Under the pieces are notes generated by a model. The model did no database searches and was not told the DNA's origin. It was given only the letters and a program-made list of their open reading frames with translations. 6,612 nt of DNA from Chryseobacterium gleum. GTDB taxonomy: Bacteria > Bacteroidota > Bacteroidia > Flavobacteriales_D > Sanyastnellaceae. The stretch is from positions 1 through 6,612 of the forward strand of contig CAMCUG010000082.1 in the NCBI GenBank assembly GCA_945878835.1. Direction: 5' to 3'. Within the stretch, counting starts at the first letter, position 1; the number at the start of each line of letters is the position of its first letter. This document shows positions 1-5,683 of this stretch, piece after piece. The position numbers and the translations under genes are program-made.

Positions 1-36
1 AGTGGGTTTAATCCGTTTATTTATTTTCGATTCTAA
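1..36 (+). CDS. C-terminal end of probable MBOAT-family O-acyltransferase (partial)
   Basis: Reading from base 1, this frame encodes SGFNPFIYFRF and then TAA at 34-36. A short aromatic tail of the type FIYFxF is, from memory, a usual C-terminus of Bacteroidetes MBOAT (AlgI-like) acyltransferases. These are polytopic inner-membrane proteins that pass acyl groups to the periplasmic side. The stop codon shares its last base with the ATG of the AlgX-like gene (TAATG). That suggests translational coupling and fits the common MBOAT plus AlgX/AlgJ gene pair. Only 11 residues are visible, so the family call rests on the tail and on the neighbour, not on a domain. Confidence 0.5.
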   Translation, partial: SGFNPFIYFRF

Positions 37-1361
37 TGAAGAGTAATAAACTGCATACCTTTTTGTTCGTCTTGGTCATTGCGGCTTTGTTTCTCCCCAT
101 TATTCAAATGGTGAAACCGTTTGTTGAAGTGGGTCCACTTTTCGGTTCAATTGTTCCTACTGCAAAAGATTCGCTCACGCTGGAAGCGTGGTTCGATGGC
201 ACTTACCAAGAGAATCGAAACAAGTACATCAACGAGCAATTCGGGTTTCGAAACACTGCCGTTCGTCTGCACAATCAGATTGCTTTTTCACTTTTCAGAA
301 AGGCGAAGGCCAACGGGGTAATCATTGGGAAGGAAGATTATTTGTACGAGATCAAATACATCAATGCCTTTCGCGGCGCGGAAGAGATTAATCAGTCTGA
401 ACTCGATTCTAATTTATTTATGTTGAAGGCTATTCAATCGAAGTTGAAGGAGAGAGGTGTTGAATTTGTAGTGGTGATGAATCCAGGAAAAGCTTCATTC
501 TATTCGGAATACATTCCCGATGAATTCCCGATTGTTTCAGACAGAAGTTATTATTCGGAATATCAGAAAGGACTTAAGGAACAGGGCATTCAGCACATCG
601 ATTTCGGAAATTGGTTTCGTGAAATGAAGGGCAAAACGTCTGCGCCGCTTTTCCCGAAAACCGGCATTCATTGGAGTCAGTATGGCGCAACATTAGCAGC
701 CGATTCTTTGGTGAATTATTGTATGAAGCTTTTCGGAAAGACCATGAACGAATTCGGTTGGAATAAAAAAGAGCTTCCCCTTTCAACCAACATGGAAAGT
801 GTTGACGACGACATTGGTTTGGGCATGAATTTGTATTCGCCCATTGAAGTGCTTCCGATGGCTTATCCGCGTGTAAGTGTGAAGTACAACGTAGACTCTG
901 CAAACAAAGTCATACAGCCGAAAGTAGCGGTGATTTCGGATAGTTATTTTTTCAATTTAATGCAATTACCATGGGCGCCGGATATTTTTTCCGAATTGAA
1001 TTTTTATTTCTACAACAAGCAGTTGCACAAGCGTCCGGAAGGCACCATGACTAACTCCGATCCGCTTTCACAAATGAAGGAAATTGAATTGTCGAATGTG
1101 GTATTTGTAATGGCAACCGAGTGCAACATGGATAAGTTGGGATGGGGATTTATTTCGAGTGCCTACAAGTATTTCGTGTTGGGAGAGAAATTTGATTCGT
1201 TTGAATTTCGGGTGCAAAAATTCAAGAATAATATCCTTTCAGACGAAGCGTGGGTGAAGGCCATTGCCGAAAAAGCCAAGCAGAACAAGGTTCCGCTCGA
1301 CACCATGATTATGCGCGATGCGCGTTACATGGCGGAAATGGAATATTCAAATGGAAATTAG
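36..1361 (+). CDS. AlgX/AlgJ-like SGNH-hydrolase-fold protein, probable polysaccharide O-acetylation factor
   Basis: This 441-residue protein has one N-terminal hydrophobic segment (about residues 8-26), read as an uncleaved signal anchor that places the rest in the periplasm. The body resembles the AlgX/AlgJ acetyltransferase-like family, which moves acetyl groups from an MBOAT partner onto an exopolysaccharide. Recognisable parts are the region INEQFGFRN (65-73), a TGIHWS motif (209-214) matching the family's DxHW block with His212, and VISDSYFF (299-306) matching the GDSx serine block with Ser303 as candidate nucleophile. The Asp normally two residues before the His is Gly210 here. The C-terminal tail (about 404-436) has the W..AIAEKAKQNKVPLDTMI pattern that I associate with Bacteroidetes members. 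The ATG overlaps the upstream stop by one base, consistent with an acyltransferase operon. The substrate cannot be told. The family assignment is fairly secure; activity is not. Confidence 0.75.
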   Translation: MKSNKLHTFLFVLVIAALFLPIIQMVKPFVEVGPLFGSIVPTAKDSLTLEAWFDGTYQENRNKYINEQFGFRNTAVRLHNQIAFSLFRKAKANGVIIGKEDYLYEIKYINAFRGAEEINQSELDSNLFMLKAIQSKLKERGVEFVVVMNPGKASFYSEYIPDEFPIVSDRSYYSEYQKGLKEQGIQHIDFGNWFREMKGKTSAPLFPKTGIHWSQYGATLAADSLVNYCMKLFGKTMNEFGWNKKELPLSTNMESVDDDIGLGMNLYSPIEVLPMAYPRVSVKYNVDSANKVIQPKVAVISDSYFFNLMQLPWAPDIFSELNFYFYNKQLHKRPEGTMTNSDPLSQMKEIELSNVVFVMATECNMDKLGWGFISSAYKYFVLGEKFDSFEFRVQKFKNNILSDEAWVKAIAEKAKQNKVPLDTMIMRDARYMAEMEYSNGN

Positions 1362-1381
1362 AATTTGCCTTTCGAGTGTTG

Positions 1382-1389
1382 TATTTTCG
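1382..1389 (+). promoter_or_regulatory. Possible Bacteroidetes-type -7 promoter box for the GT2 gene
   Basis: TATTTTCG matches the Bacteroidetes -7 consensus TAnnTTTG at all but one defined position. It lies in the 36-base gap after the AlgX-like gene, 8 bases before the GT2 ATG at 1398. A TTTG at 1364-1367 could be the -33 element, but the 14-base gap is shorter than the usual 17-23. If it is used, the transcript would have almost no leader. The match is short, so this is tentative. Confidence 0.35.
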
Positions 1390-1397
1390 CATTACAA

Positions 1398-2102
1398 ATG
1401 AAACTGGTCATAATTCCCACCTACAACGAATGCGAGAACATTGTTGAAATGATTCACGCTGTTTTGGATCAACCGCATGGGTTCCATTTGCTTGTGGTTG
1501 ACGACGGTTCTCCGGATGGAACGGCTCTCATGGTGAAGGAAAAGCAAACTGAATTTGCCGGAAGATTGCACATCCTTGAGCGAAGCGGAAAGCTTGGTTT
1601 GGGAACGGCATACATTGCGGGATTCAAGTGGGGATTGAAGAATAACTATGAATACATCTACGAGATGGATTGTGATTTTTCGCACAATCCGAAAGATCTT
1701 CCTCGTTTACTAGAAGCCTGCGAAAAGAATCACGGTGTAGCTGTGGGTTCAAGATATGTGAAAGGCGGAGGAACAGTCGATTGGCCGTGGCACCGCAGAG
1801 TCATTAGCAAAGGCGGAAGTATATATGTCAATTTAATTTTAGGATTGGGCGTGAAAGACAGCACAGGCGGATTCGTCTGCTACCACCGAGATGTCCTTTC
1901 CAAAATGAATTTAGACGGCATTCAATTCATTGGTTACGCGTTTCAAATTGAAATGAAGTACAAGGCGAAGCGTCTTGGTTTTAAAATAGCAGAAGTTCCT
2001 ATTCTCTTTGCAGATAGAGTGAAGGGAACGAGCAAGATGAGTTTGAATATTTTTCACGAAGCATTTTTCGGAGTACTGAAAATGCGCTTTCAAAAATTAT
2101 AA
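1398..2102 (+). CDS. GT2 polyprenol-phosphate mannosyltransferase (Dpm1/Ppm1-like)
   Basis: This 234-residue GT-A fold glycosyltransferase probably transfers mannose from GDP-mannose to a polyprenyl phosphate on the cytoplasmic face of the membrane, making a lipid-linked sugar donor. The ordered motifs are those of the Dpm1 group: IPTYNECENI (6-15), VVDDGSPDGT (33-42) for nucleotide binding, GLGTAYIAGFKWGL (67-80), the metal-binding MDCDFSHNP with Asp91 and Asp93, GSRYVKGGG (117-125), DSTGGF (154-159) and DRVKGTSKM (206-214). There is no C-terminal membrane domain, so it is the short soluble or peripheral form. I chose the ATG at 1398 because MKLVIIPTYNE matches the family start. A TTG at 1365 in frame would add 11 unrelated residues and overlap the possible promoter. 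The dihydroorotase gene follows after 5 bases, so they are probably co-transcribed. The acceptor sugar could differ from mannose. Confidence 0.88.
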   Translation: MKLVIIPTYNECENIVEMIHAVLDQPHGFHLLVVDDGSPDGTALMVKEKQTEFAGRLHILERSGKLGLGTAYIAGFKWGLKNNYEYIYEMDCDFSHNPKDLPRLLEACEKNHGVAVGSRYVKGGGTVDWPWHRRVISKGGSIYVNLILGLGVKDSTGGFVCYHRDVLSKMNLDGIQFIGYAFQIEMKYKAKRLGFKIAEVPILFADRVKGTSKMSLNIFHEAFFGVLKMRFQKL

Positions 2103-2107
2103 GCACG

Positions 2108-3445
2108 ATGCAAGTCATTAAAAATGTCACGGTTGTTAACGAAGGAAAACAGACCGTTAGTGACGTATGGATTAACGGTTCGAAAATCGCACACGTGTTG
2201 CCCGTTGGAACTTTGGATTACAACAACTCAGACTCCATTGTAGATGGAACAGGAAAGCATTTGTTCCCTGGATTAATCGACGACCAGGTTCATTTCCGCG
2301 AGCCGGGATTGACGCACAAAGGAGATCTTACCACTGAATCTGCTGCTGCTGCTGCGGGTGGAGTGACGTCATACATGGAAATGCCGAACACCAGTCCGAG
2401 CGCAACCACCCTTGAATTGCTCGAGCAAAAGTTCAAACGCGCAGAAGAAGTATCTACTGTGAACTACAACTTCTTCATGGGAGCCACTCCAGAGAACGCC
2501 GATATTTTGGCGCAAGTGAATCCGAAGGAAGTATGTGGAGTGAAAATTTTCATGGGATCTTCCACCGGAAATTTATTGGTAGAAAAGCGCGAAGCGTTGG
2601 AGATTATTTTCTCTAAGGTGAAGACGCTCATTGCTACGCACTGCGAAGACGACGGCATTATCAAAAGAAATTTAGAAGCGCTTCAAGCAACGGGCAGAAC
2701 GCTCACTGCAGCTGACCATCCTGTTATTCGCAACGCAGAAGGATGTTACGCCTCAAGCTCTATGGCTGTTGAATTGGCGAAGAAGCACGATGCACGTTTG
2801 CACATTTTGCATATCAGCACCGCAAAGGAATTGGAGTTGTTTACAAATGCTATTCCGATGAAGGAAAAGCGCATCACAGCAGAAGCGTGTATTCATCATT
2901 TATGGTTTACGGAAGAAGATTATGCCACGAAAGGAAACTACATCAAGTGGAATCCGGCAGTGAAATCATTCAACGACCGAATGAACATTCGGGAAGCGGT
3001 GAACGACGGAAGAATAGACGTCATTGCCACCGACCACGCGCCGCATACCATTGAAGAAAAGGAACAAGAATACCTGAAAGCACCAAGCGGCGGACCGTTG
3101 GTTCAACACAGTTTGCAAGCGTTAATTGACCTTCACAGACAAGGTGTTTTCACCCTAGAAAAAATAGTAGAAAAGGCCTCTCATGCTGTTGCTGATCTCT
3201 TTCAAATCGACGGTCGCGGTTACATTCGCGAAGGCTACTTCGCCGACTTCGTCATGGTAGATCTATCTTCTCCCTACACTGTTACCAAAGAAAATCTCTT
3301 ATACAAATGCGGCTGGTCTCCGTTCGAAGGACATACGTTTTCGAGCACGATCGTTTCAACCTGGTGTAACGGTAAGTTGGTGTTTGAGAATGGGAAGCTT
3401 ACGGGTGTTAGAAGCGCTGAGGCGCTTACTTTCTCCGAAAGATGA
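2108..3445 (+). CDS. pyrC: Dihydroorotase, class I type
   Basis: This 445-residue amidohydrolase is probably the cytosolic dihydroorotase that cyclises carbamoyl aspartate to dihydroorotate, the third step of pyrimidine synthesis. It opens with the small beta domain (1-50), then FPGLIDDQVHFREPGLTHKGD (53-73) and the strong class I marker MEMPNTSPS. Candidate metal ligands are His62, Lys146 in GVKIFMGSS, His178 in THCEDD, His235 in LHILHIS and Asp309 in ATDHAPHT. The first His of the usual HxH pair is Gln60. I recall the DDQVHFREPG form from other Bacteroidetes dihydroorotases, so this may be a lineage trait. The C-terminal half has the PSGGPLVQH block (326-334) and a closing beta domain. An allantoinase or dihydropyrimidinase is less likely given FREPG and MPNT. 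The last codons and stop overlap the start of the hairpin array downstream. Confidence 0.88.
   Translation: MQVIKNVTVVNEGKQTVSDVWINGSKIAHVLPVGTLDYNNSDSIVDGTGKHLFPGLIDDQVHFREPGLTHKGDLTTESAAAAAGGVTSYMEMPNTSPSATTLELLEQKFKRAEEVSTVNYNFFMGATPENADILAQVNPKEVCGVKIFMGSSTGNLLVEKREALEIIFSKVKTLIATHCEDDGIIKRNLEALQATGRTLTAADHPVIRNAEGCYASSSMAVELAKKHDARLHILHISTAKELELFTNAIPMKEKRITAEACIHHLWFTEEDYATKGNYIKWNPAVKSFNDRMNIREAVNDGRIDVIATDHAPHTIEEKEQEYLKAPSGGPLVQHSLQALIDLHRQGVFTLEKIVEKASHAVADLFQIDGRGYIREGYFADFVMVDLSSPYTVTKENLLYKCGWSPFEGHTFSSTIVSTWCNGKLVFENGKLTGVRSAEALTFSER
3412..3427 (+). repeat. Inverted repeat in the 3' end of the dihydroorotase gene
   Basis: AAGCGC at 3412-3417 and its exact complement GCGCTT at 3422-3427 enclose a TGAG loop, giving a GC-rich 6-bp stem. 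It lies just before the hairpin array and is followed at 3424-3429 by GCTTAC, which matches the array hexamer GATGAC at 4 of 6 positions. It may be a decayed outer unit of the array or a chance palindrome in coding DNA. Confidence 0.5.
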
Positions 3446-3607
3446 CACATTTCATGTGATGACCACCGCGTGGATGACGCTCCGCGAAGCGGTCATCGAA
3501 CTTGTTCGTCATCGATTGTAAATCGTCATCAAACGAAGTTTGTCATCACCTCCGGTGTCATCGCAACTCCGTTGCGTCATCCGCTCCGCGGTCATCACAC
3601 AAGGTGT
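3429..3607 (+). repeat. Array of GATGAC/GTCATC hexamers separated by distinct mini-palindromes
   Basis: Three exact GATGAC copies start at 3441, 3458 and 3473. Seven exact copies of the complement GTCATC start at 3492, 3508, 3525, 3542, 3557, 3576 and 3591. Start-to-start spacing is 15-19 bases. Every gap is a small hairpin: ACAT-TTC-ATGT, CAC-CGC-GTG, GCT-CCGCGA-AGC, GAAC-TT-GTTC, GATT-GTA-AATC, AAAC-GAA-GTTT, ACC-TCC-GGT, GCAAC-TCC-GTTGC, CGC-TCC-GCG and, after the last hexamer, ACAC-AAG-GTGT. One more, CTTTC-TCC-GAAAG at 3429-3441, precedes the first hexamer and lies in the dihydroorotase 3' end. Stem sequences nearly all differ while pairing is kept, which argues for structure or a palindrome-generating process. 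The orientation switch between 3478 and 3492 makes the array a large imperfect inverted repeat. The function is unknown. It holds no convincing gene, although two spurious frames cross it. Confidence 0.93.
3473..3497 (+). repeat. Central hairpin at the orientation switch of the array
   Basis: The last GATGAC (3473-3478) and the first GTCATC (3492-3497) pair exactly. The pairing continues as GCT (3479-3481) with AGC (3488-3490), leaving G3491 bulged and CCGCGA as the loop. The 9-bp stem is the natural nucleus for nested pairing of the outer hexamers: 3458 with 3508 and 3441 with 3525. It could form in RNA or as a DNA cruciform. Whether it forms in the cell is inferred. Confidence 0.7.
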
Positions 3608-3638
3608 GTGAAGGAAACATTTTCTTCACTTTTCGTTT
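3608..3638 (+). terminator. Possible intrinsic terminator between the pyrC and tetR units
   Basis: GTGAAGGAA (3608-3616) pairs with TTTCTTCAC (3621-3629) around an ACAT loop, forming a 9-bp stem with one G-U pair. The interrupted T-rich run TTTTCGTTT follows at 3630-3638. The position, after the array and just before the efflux promoter, suits termination of the upstream transcription unit. The stem is only moderately GC-rich and the T tract is broken by CG, so this is a candidate. The hairpin also falls at the next expected step of the array, so it may be a diverged array unit. Confidence 0.42.
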
Positions 3639-3657
3639 CCAATGTAAAATTTGTGTC

Positions 3658-3665
3658 TATCTTTG
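3658..3665 (+). promoter_or_regulatory. Bacteroidetes-type promoter -7 box for the efflux operon
   Basis: TATCTTTG fits the Bacteroidetes -7 consensus TAnnTTTG exactly. It sits directly upstream of the tetR reading frame and downstream of the terminator-like hairpin. No clear TTTG -33 element is seen; TTTTCG at 3630-3635 is the nearest candidate, about 22 bases upstream. Only seven bases separate the box from the proposed TTG start, so the message would be nearly leaderless. It probably drives tetR, tolC and the adaptor gene together. Confidence 0.6.
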
Positions 3666-3672
3666 CCGCGCT

Positions 3673-4317
3673 TTGGAAATAAAGAAACGACATATTCTCT
3701 CGGAAACACTTCAGTTGTTTTTGCAATTTGGGATCAAGAGTCTGACAATGGATGACATTGCAAAGAAGCTCTGTATCTCAAAGAAGACGCTTTATACGCA
3801 TGTGAAAGACAAAGAAGATTTGTTGGGAAACGCAGTGGTACTATTCAGTAAAGCAGAACAACATCAGATCGAAGAAATTTGTAGTAGGGGTTTAAATGCC
3901 ATTGATGAAAGTTTAGAGATTAAGCGTTGGGTGCTGGAAATGTTGCAGAACATACATCCGTCTGTGGCCTACGACATGGAGAAATTTCATCCAAAAGTTT
4001 ATCAGAAAATGCTCGCTTCTCGTCAGGCTATCATTTACAAGTGCGTTTTCGAGAACATACAAAAAGGACAAAAAGACGGGTTGTACCGAAAGGAAATTAA
4101 TCCGAATGTCTTAGCGAAATTATATGTGGGAAGAATGGAAGTGCTGTTCGATCAGAATTTATTTCCAAGTAAAGAATACAATGTGAGTGATGTCTACATG
4201 GAATGGTTTTCCTATCACATTCATGGCATGGCAACAGCAAAGGGAATAGAGTTGCTGAATAAAAACATTCTGAACACGTCAATTTCAACCAAGAAAAAAG
4301 CAACGAAAAAGCAATAA
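3673..4317 (+). CDS. TetR/AcrR-family transcriptional regulator of the efflux operon
   Basis: This is a 214-residue one-domain regulator plus ligand-binding region, a normal TetR length. The N-terminal DNA-binding domain is clear: KKRHILSETLQLFLQFGIKSLTM (4-26), then the helix-turn-helix DDIAKKLCISKKTLYTHVKDKEDLL (27-51), where Cys34 replaces the usual turn Gly. The rest (about 55-200) is helical and less conserved, with a lysine-rich tail. Such proteins usually bind a palindrome near their own promoter and release it on binding an export substrate. The tolC gene begins 8 bases after the stop, so the regulator is probably first in the operon and controls it. I chose TTG at 3673 because it gives the family start. 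The first in-frame ATG (3748) would remove helix 1, and the earlier TTG at 3502 would translate the hairpin array. The start codon remains the main uncertainty. Confidence 0.82.
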   Translation: MEIKKRHILSETLQLFLQFGIKSLTMDDIAKKLCISKKTLYTHVKDKEDLLGNAVVLFSKAEQHQIEEICSRGLNAIDESLEIKRWVLEMLQNIHPSVAYDMEKFHPKVYQKMLASRQAIIYKCVFENIQKGQKDGLYRKEINPNVLAKLYVGRMEVLFDQNLFPSKEYNVSDVYMEWFSYHIHGMATAKGIELLNKNILNTSISTKKKATKKQ

Positions 4318-4325
4318 TTCAATTC

Positions 4326-5669
4326 ATGATAAAATTCAACATAAACAAAAAAATAAGTATCCTCTTGGCAGTGGCGCTTGGTTTTGTTTCTCTCGGAAAC
4401 GCCCAGCAGTCGCTCACGTTGGCTGCAGCGAAAGAATATGCAGTGCAGAATGCCTTCCAAGTGAAATCGAAAAATTTCGATGCGCAATCAGCCAAACTTC
4501 AAACCGAAGAACTCATAGCCATTGGTCTTCCACAAATAAGCGGAAGCATTCAGTATCAGAATTTCATTGATCGTCCGACAAGCATTTTGCCGGGTGATTT
4601 TTTCGGAATGCCTGGACAAAATGTAGCAGTGCAATTCGGAGTTCCGCAAACATTAACGACAGGTATTAACGCTTCGCAACTGTTGTTCGACGGCTCATGG
4701 TTAGTGGGACTGCAAGCGTCTAAAGCATACGCGGCTTTGCAAAATAAAAACATTGTGAAGAGTGAAATAGAAGTGAAGCGCGCGACGGAAGAGGCTTATC
4801 ATCTTGCAGTAATTGCGCAAGAAAGCATTGCGCTTTTAACCGCTTCTCGCGATTTATTGGCGAGCACATTGGAACACACGAAAGCATTGAAAACAGAGGG
4901 TTTCGTAGAAACGCAAGACGTAGAGCAATTGACGCTTTCGTTGAATGAATTGGAAGCGCGCATTCGCATGGCAAAGACTCAAGCGCTTATCGCGCAGACG
5001 TTGCTGAAGTTCACGATTGGAATGAATGTAGATGAGGAAATTACATTGGTAGATAACAGCGCAACTATTTTAGATTCATTCAATGCGCAGTTGGTGCAAT
5101 CACCTTTCAACTTCGAAAACCTAATCGACAATCAAATCATTAAGGAAGGCTTGTCTCTTCAAAAATTAAGCGTGAAGAATCAGCAAGCGGGTTTGCTTCC
5201 AAACCTCGCTGCATTTTATAGTGTGCAACGTCAAGCGCAACGTCAAGAGTTTAACTTTTTAGATGGAAATGAGCCTTGGTATCCAACGCAATTGTGGGGA
5301 CTTTCTATGAATGTTCCGATCGTTTCCGGAGGGCGTAAAACGAAGAGTATTCAACGCGCAGGCGTGGAAGTAAAGAGAATGGAAGAGACCTTGGCGTTTT
5401 CAAACAATGCTGCGAAATTGGAATATCAAGTGGGAATGGCAGAATACATGAACGCTACGCAGAACGTAGATCTAGCCACGCAATCTTACACTTTGGCTTC
5501 AAGCATCTTGAATAAAACACGGATCAAATTCGATCAAGGAACTTCTTCCAGCTTCGAATTGTCGCGACAAACTTCACAGTTGTTGCAAGCGGAAGTATCA
5601 TTAATACAAGCGCGTTTGAGTTTAATGAACGCACAAACCAGACTTTCAAAATCGTTGAATGCATTATAA
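4326..5669 (+). CDS. TolC-family outer-membrane efflux channel
   Basis: This 447-residue protein begins with a signal peptide: a basic start, a hydrophobic core at about 10-22, and probable cleavage after GNA at 26. The mature part opens with QQSLTLAAAKEYAVQNAF, the typical first helix of outer-membrane efflux proteins. Two homologous halves can be traced. Each has a strand region after a conserved Leu-Pro (LPQISGSIQYQ at 68-78 and LPNLAAFYSVQ at 291-301), flanked by long Ala/Gln/Glu-rich helices. The PIVSGGRKTKSIQRAG block (331-346) is another family mark. TolC proteins form trimeric channels and periplasmic tunnels that dock with an adaptor and an inner-membrane pump. The gene lies 8 bases after tetR and 14 bases before the adaptor gene. 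No Shine-Dalgarno motif precedes the start. The length is usual; the exported compound cannot be inferred. Confidence 0.92.
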   Translation: MIKFNINKKISILLAVALGFVSLGNAQQSLTLAAAKEYAVQNAFQVKSKNFDAQSAKLQTEELIAIGLPQISGSIQYQNFIDRPTSILPGDFFGMPGQNVAVQFGVPQTLTTGINASQLLFDGSWLVGLQASKAYAALQNKNIVKSEIEVKRATEEAYHLAVIAQESIALLTASRDLLASTLEHTKALKTEGFVETQDVEQLTLSLNELEARIRMAKTQALIAQTLLKFTIGMNVDEEITLVDNSATILDSFNAQLVQSPFNFENLIDNQIIKEGLSLQKLSVKNQQAGLLPNLAAFYSVQRQAQRQEFNFLDGNEPWYPTQLWGLSMNVPIVSGGRKTKSIQRAGVEVKRMEETLAFSNNAAKLEYQVGMAEYMNATQNVDLATQSYTLASSILNKTRIKFDQGTSSSFELSRQTSQLLQAEVSLIQARLSLMNAQTRLSKSLNAL

Positions 5670-5683
5670 TATTTTAAGAAAAA

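Noticed and set aside
574..903. Antisense reading frame of 109 residues in the AlgX-like gene, and similar minus-strand frames elsewhere
   Set aside because: They lie opposite well-supported genes, show no domain features, and have the composition expected of shadow frames.
1365..1397. Earlier TTG start for the GT2 gene
   Set aside because: It adds 11 residues (MPFECCIFALQ) that do not match the family and overlap a promoter-like box. The ATG at 1398 gives the usual start.
2340..2356. GCT trinucleotide run in the dihydroorotase gene
   Set aside because: It encodes the Ala-rich segment before GGVTSYMEMPNT, a normal part of the family, and is too short to suggest phase variation.
3441..3596. 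CRISPR array
   Set aside because: The repeat is six bases and the spacers are 9-13 base palindromes. CRISPR repeats are about 23-47 bases with non-palindromic spacers of similar length, and no cas gene is present.
3502..3672. N-terminal extension of the TetR protein from an upstream TTG
   Set aside because: The extra 57 residues would translate the repeat array, terminator-like hairpin and promoter box, and TetR proteins do not need them.
3470..3682. Small + strand reading frame across the hairpin array
   Set aside because: Its codons are just the GTCATC/hairpin units read through, with no recognisable domain. It overlaps the promoter and the start of the TetR gene.
3751..3756. Another GATGAC inside the tetR gene as a further array unit
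   Set aside because: It encodes the conserved Asp-Asp of the TetR helix-turn-helix (TMDDIA) and is not flanked by a mini-palindrome.
5225..5247. Tandem GCAACGTCAAG repeat in the tolC gene
   Set aside because: Two copies at 12-base spacing encode QRQAQRQ in a region where the family often has a similar Gln/Arg run. A small in-frame repeat needs no further explanation.
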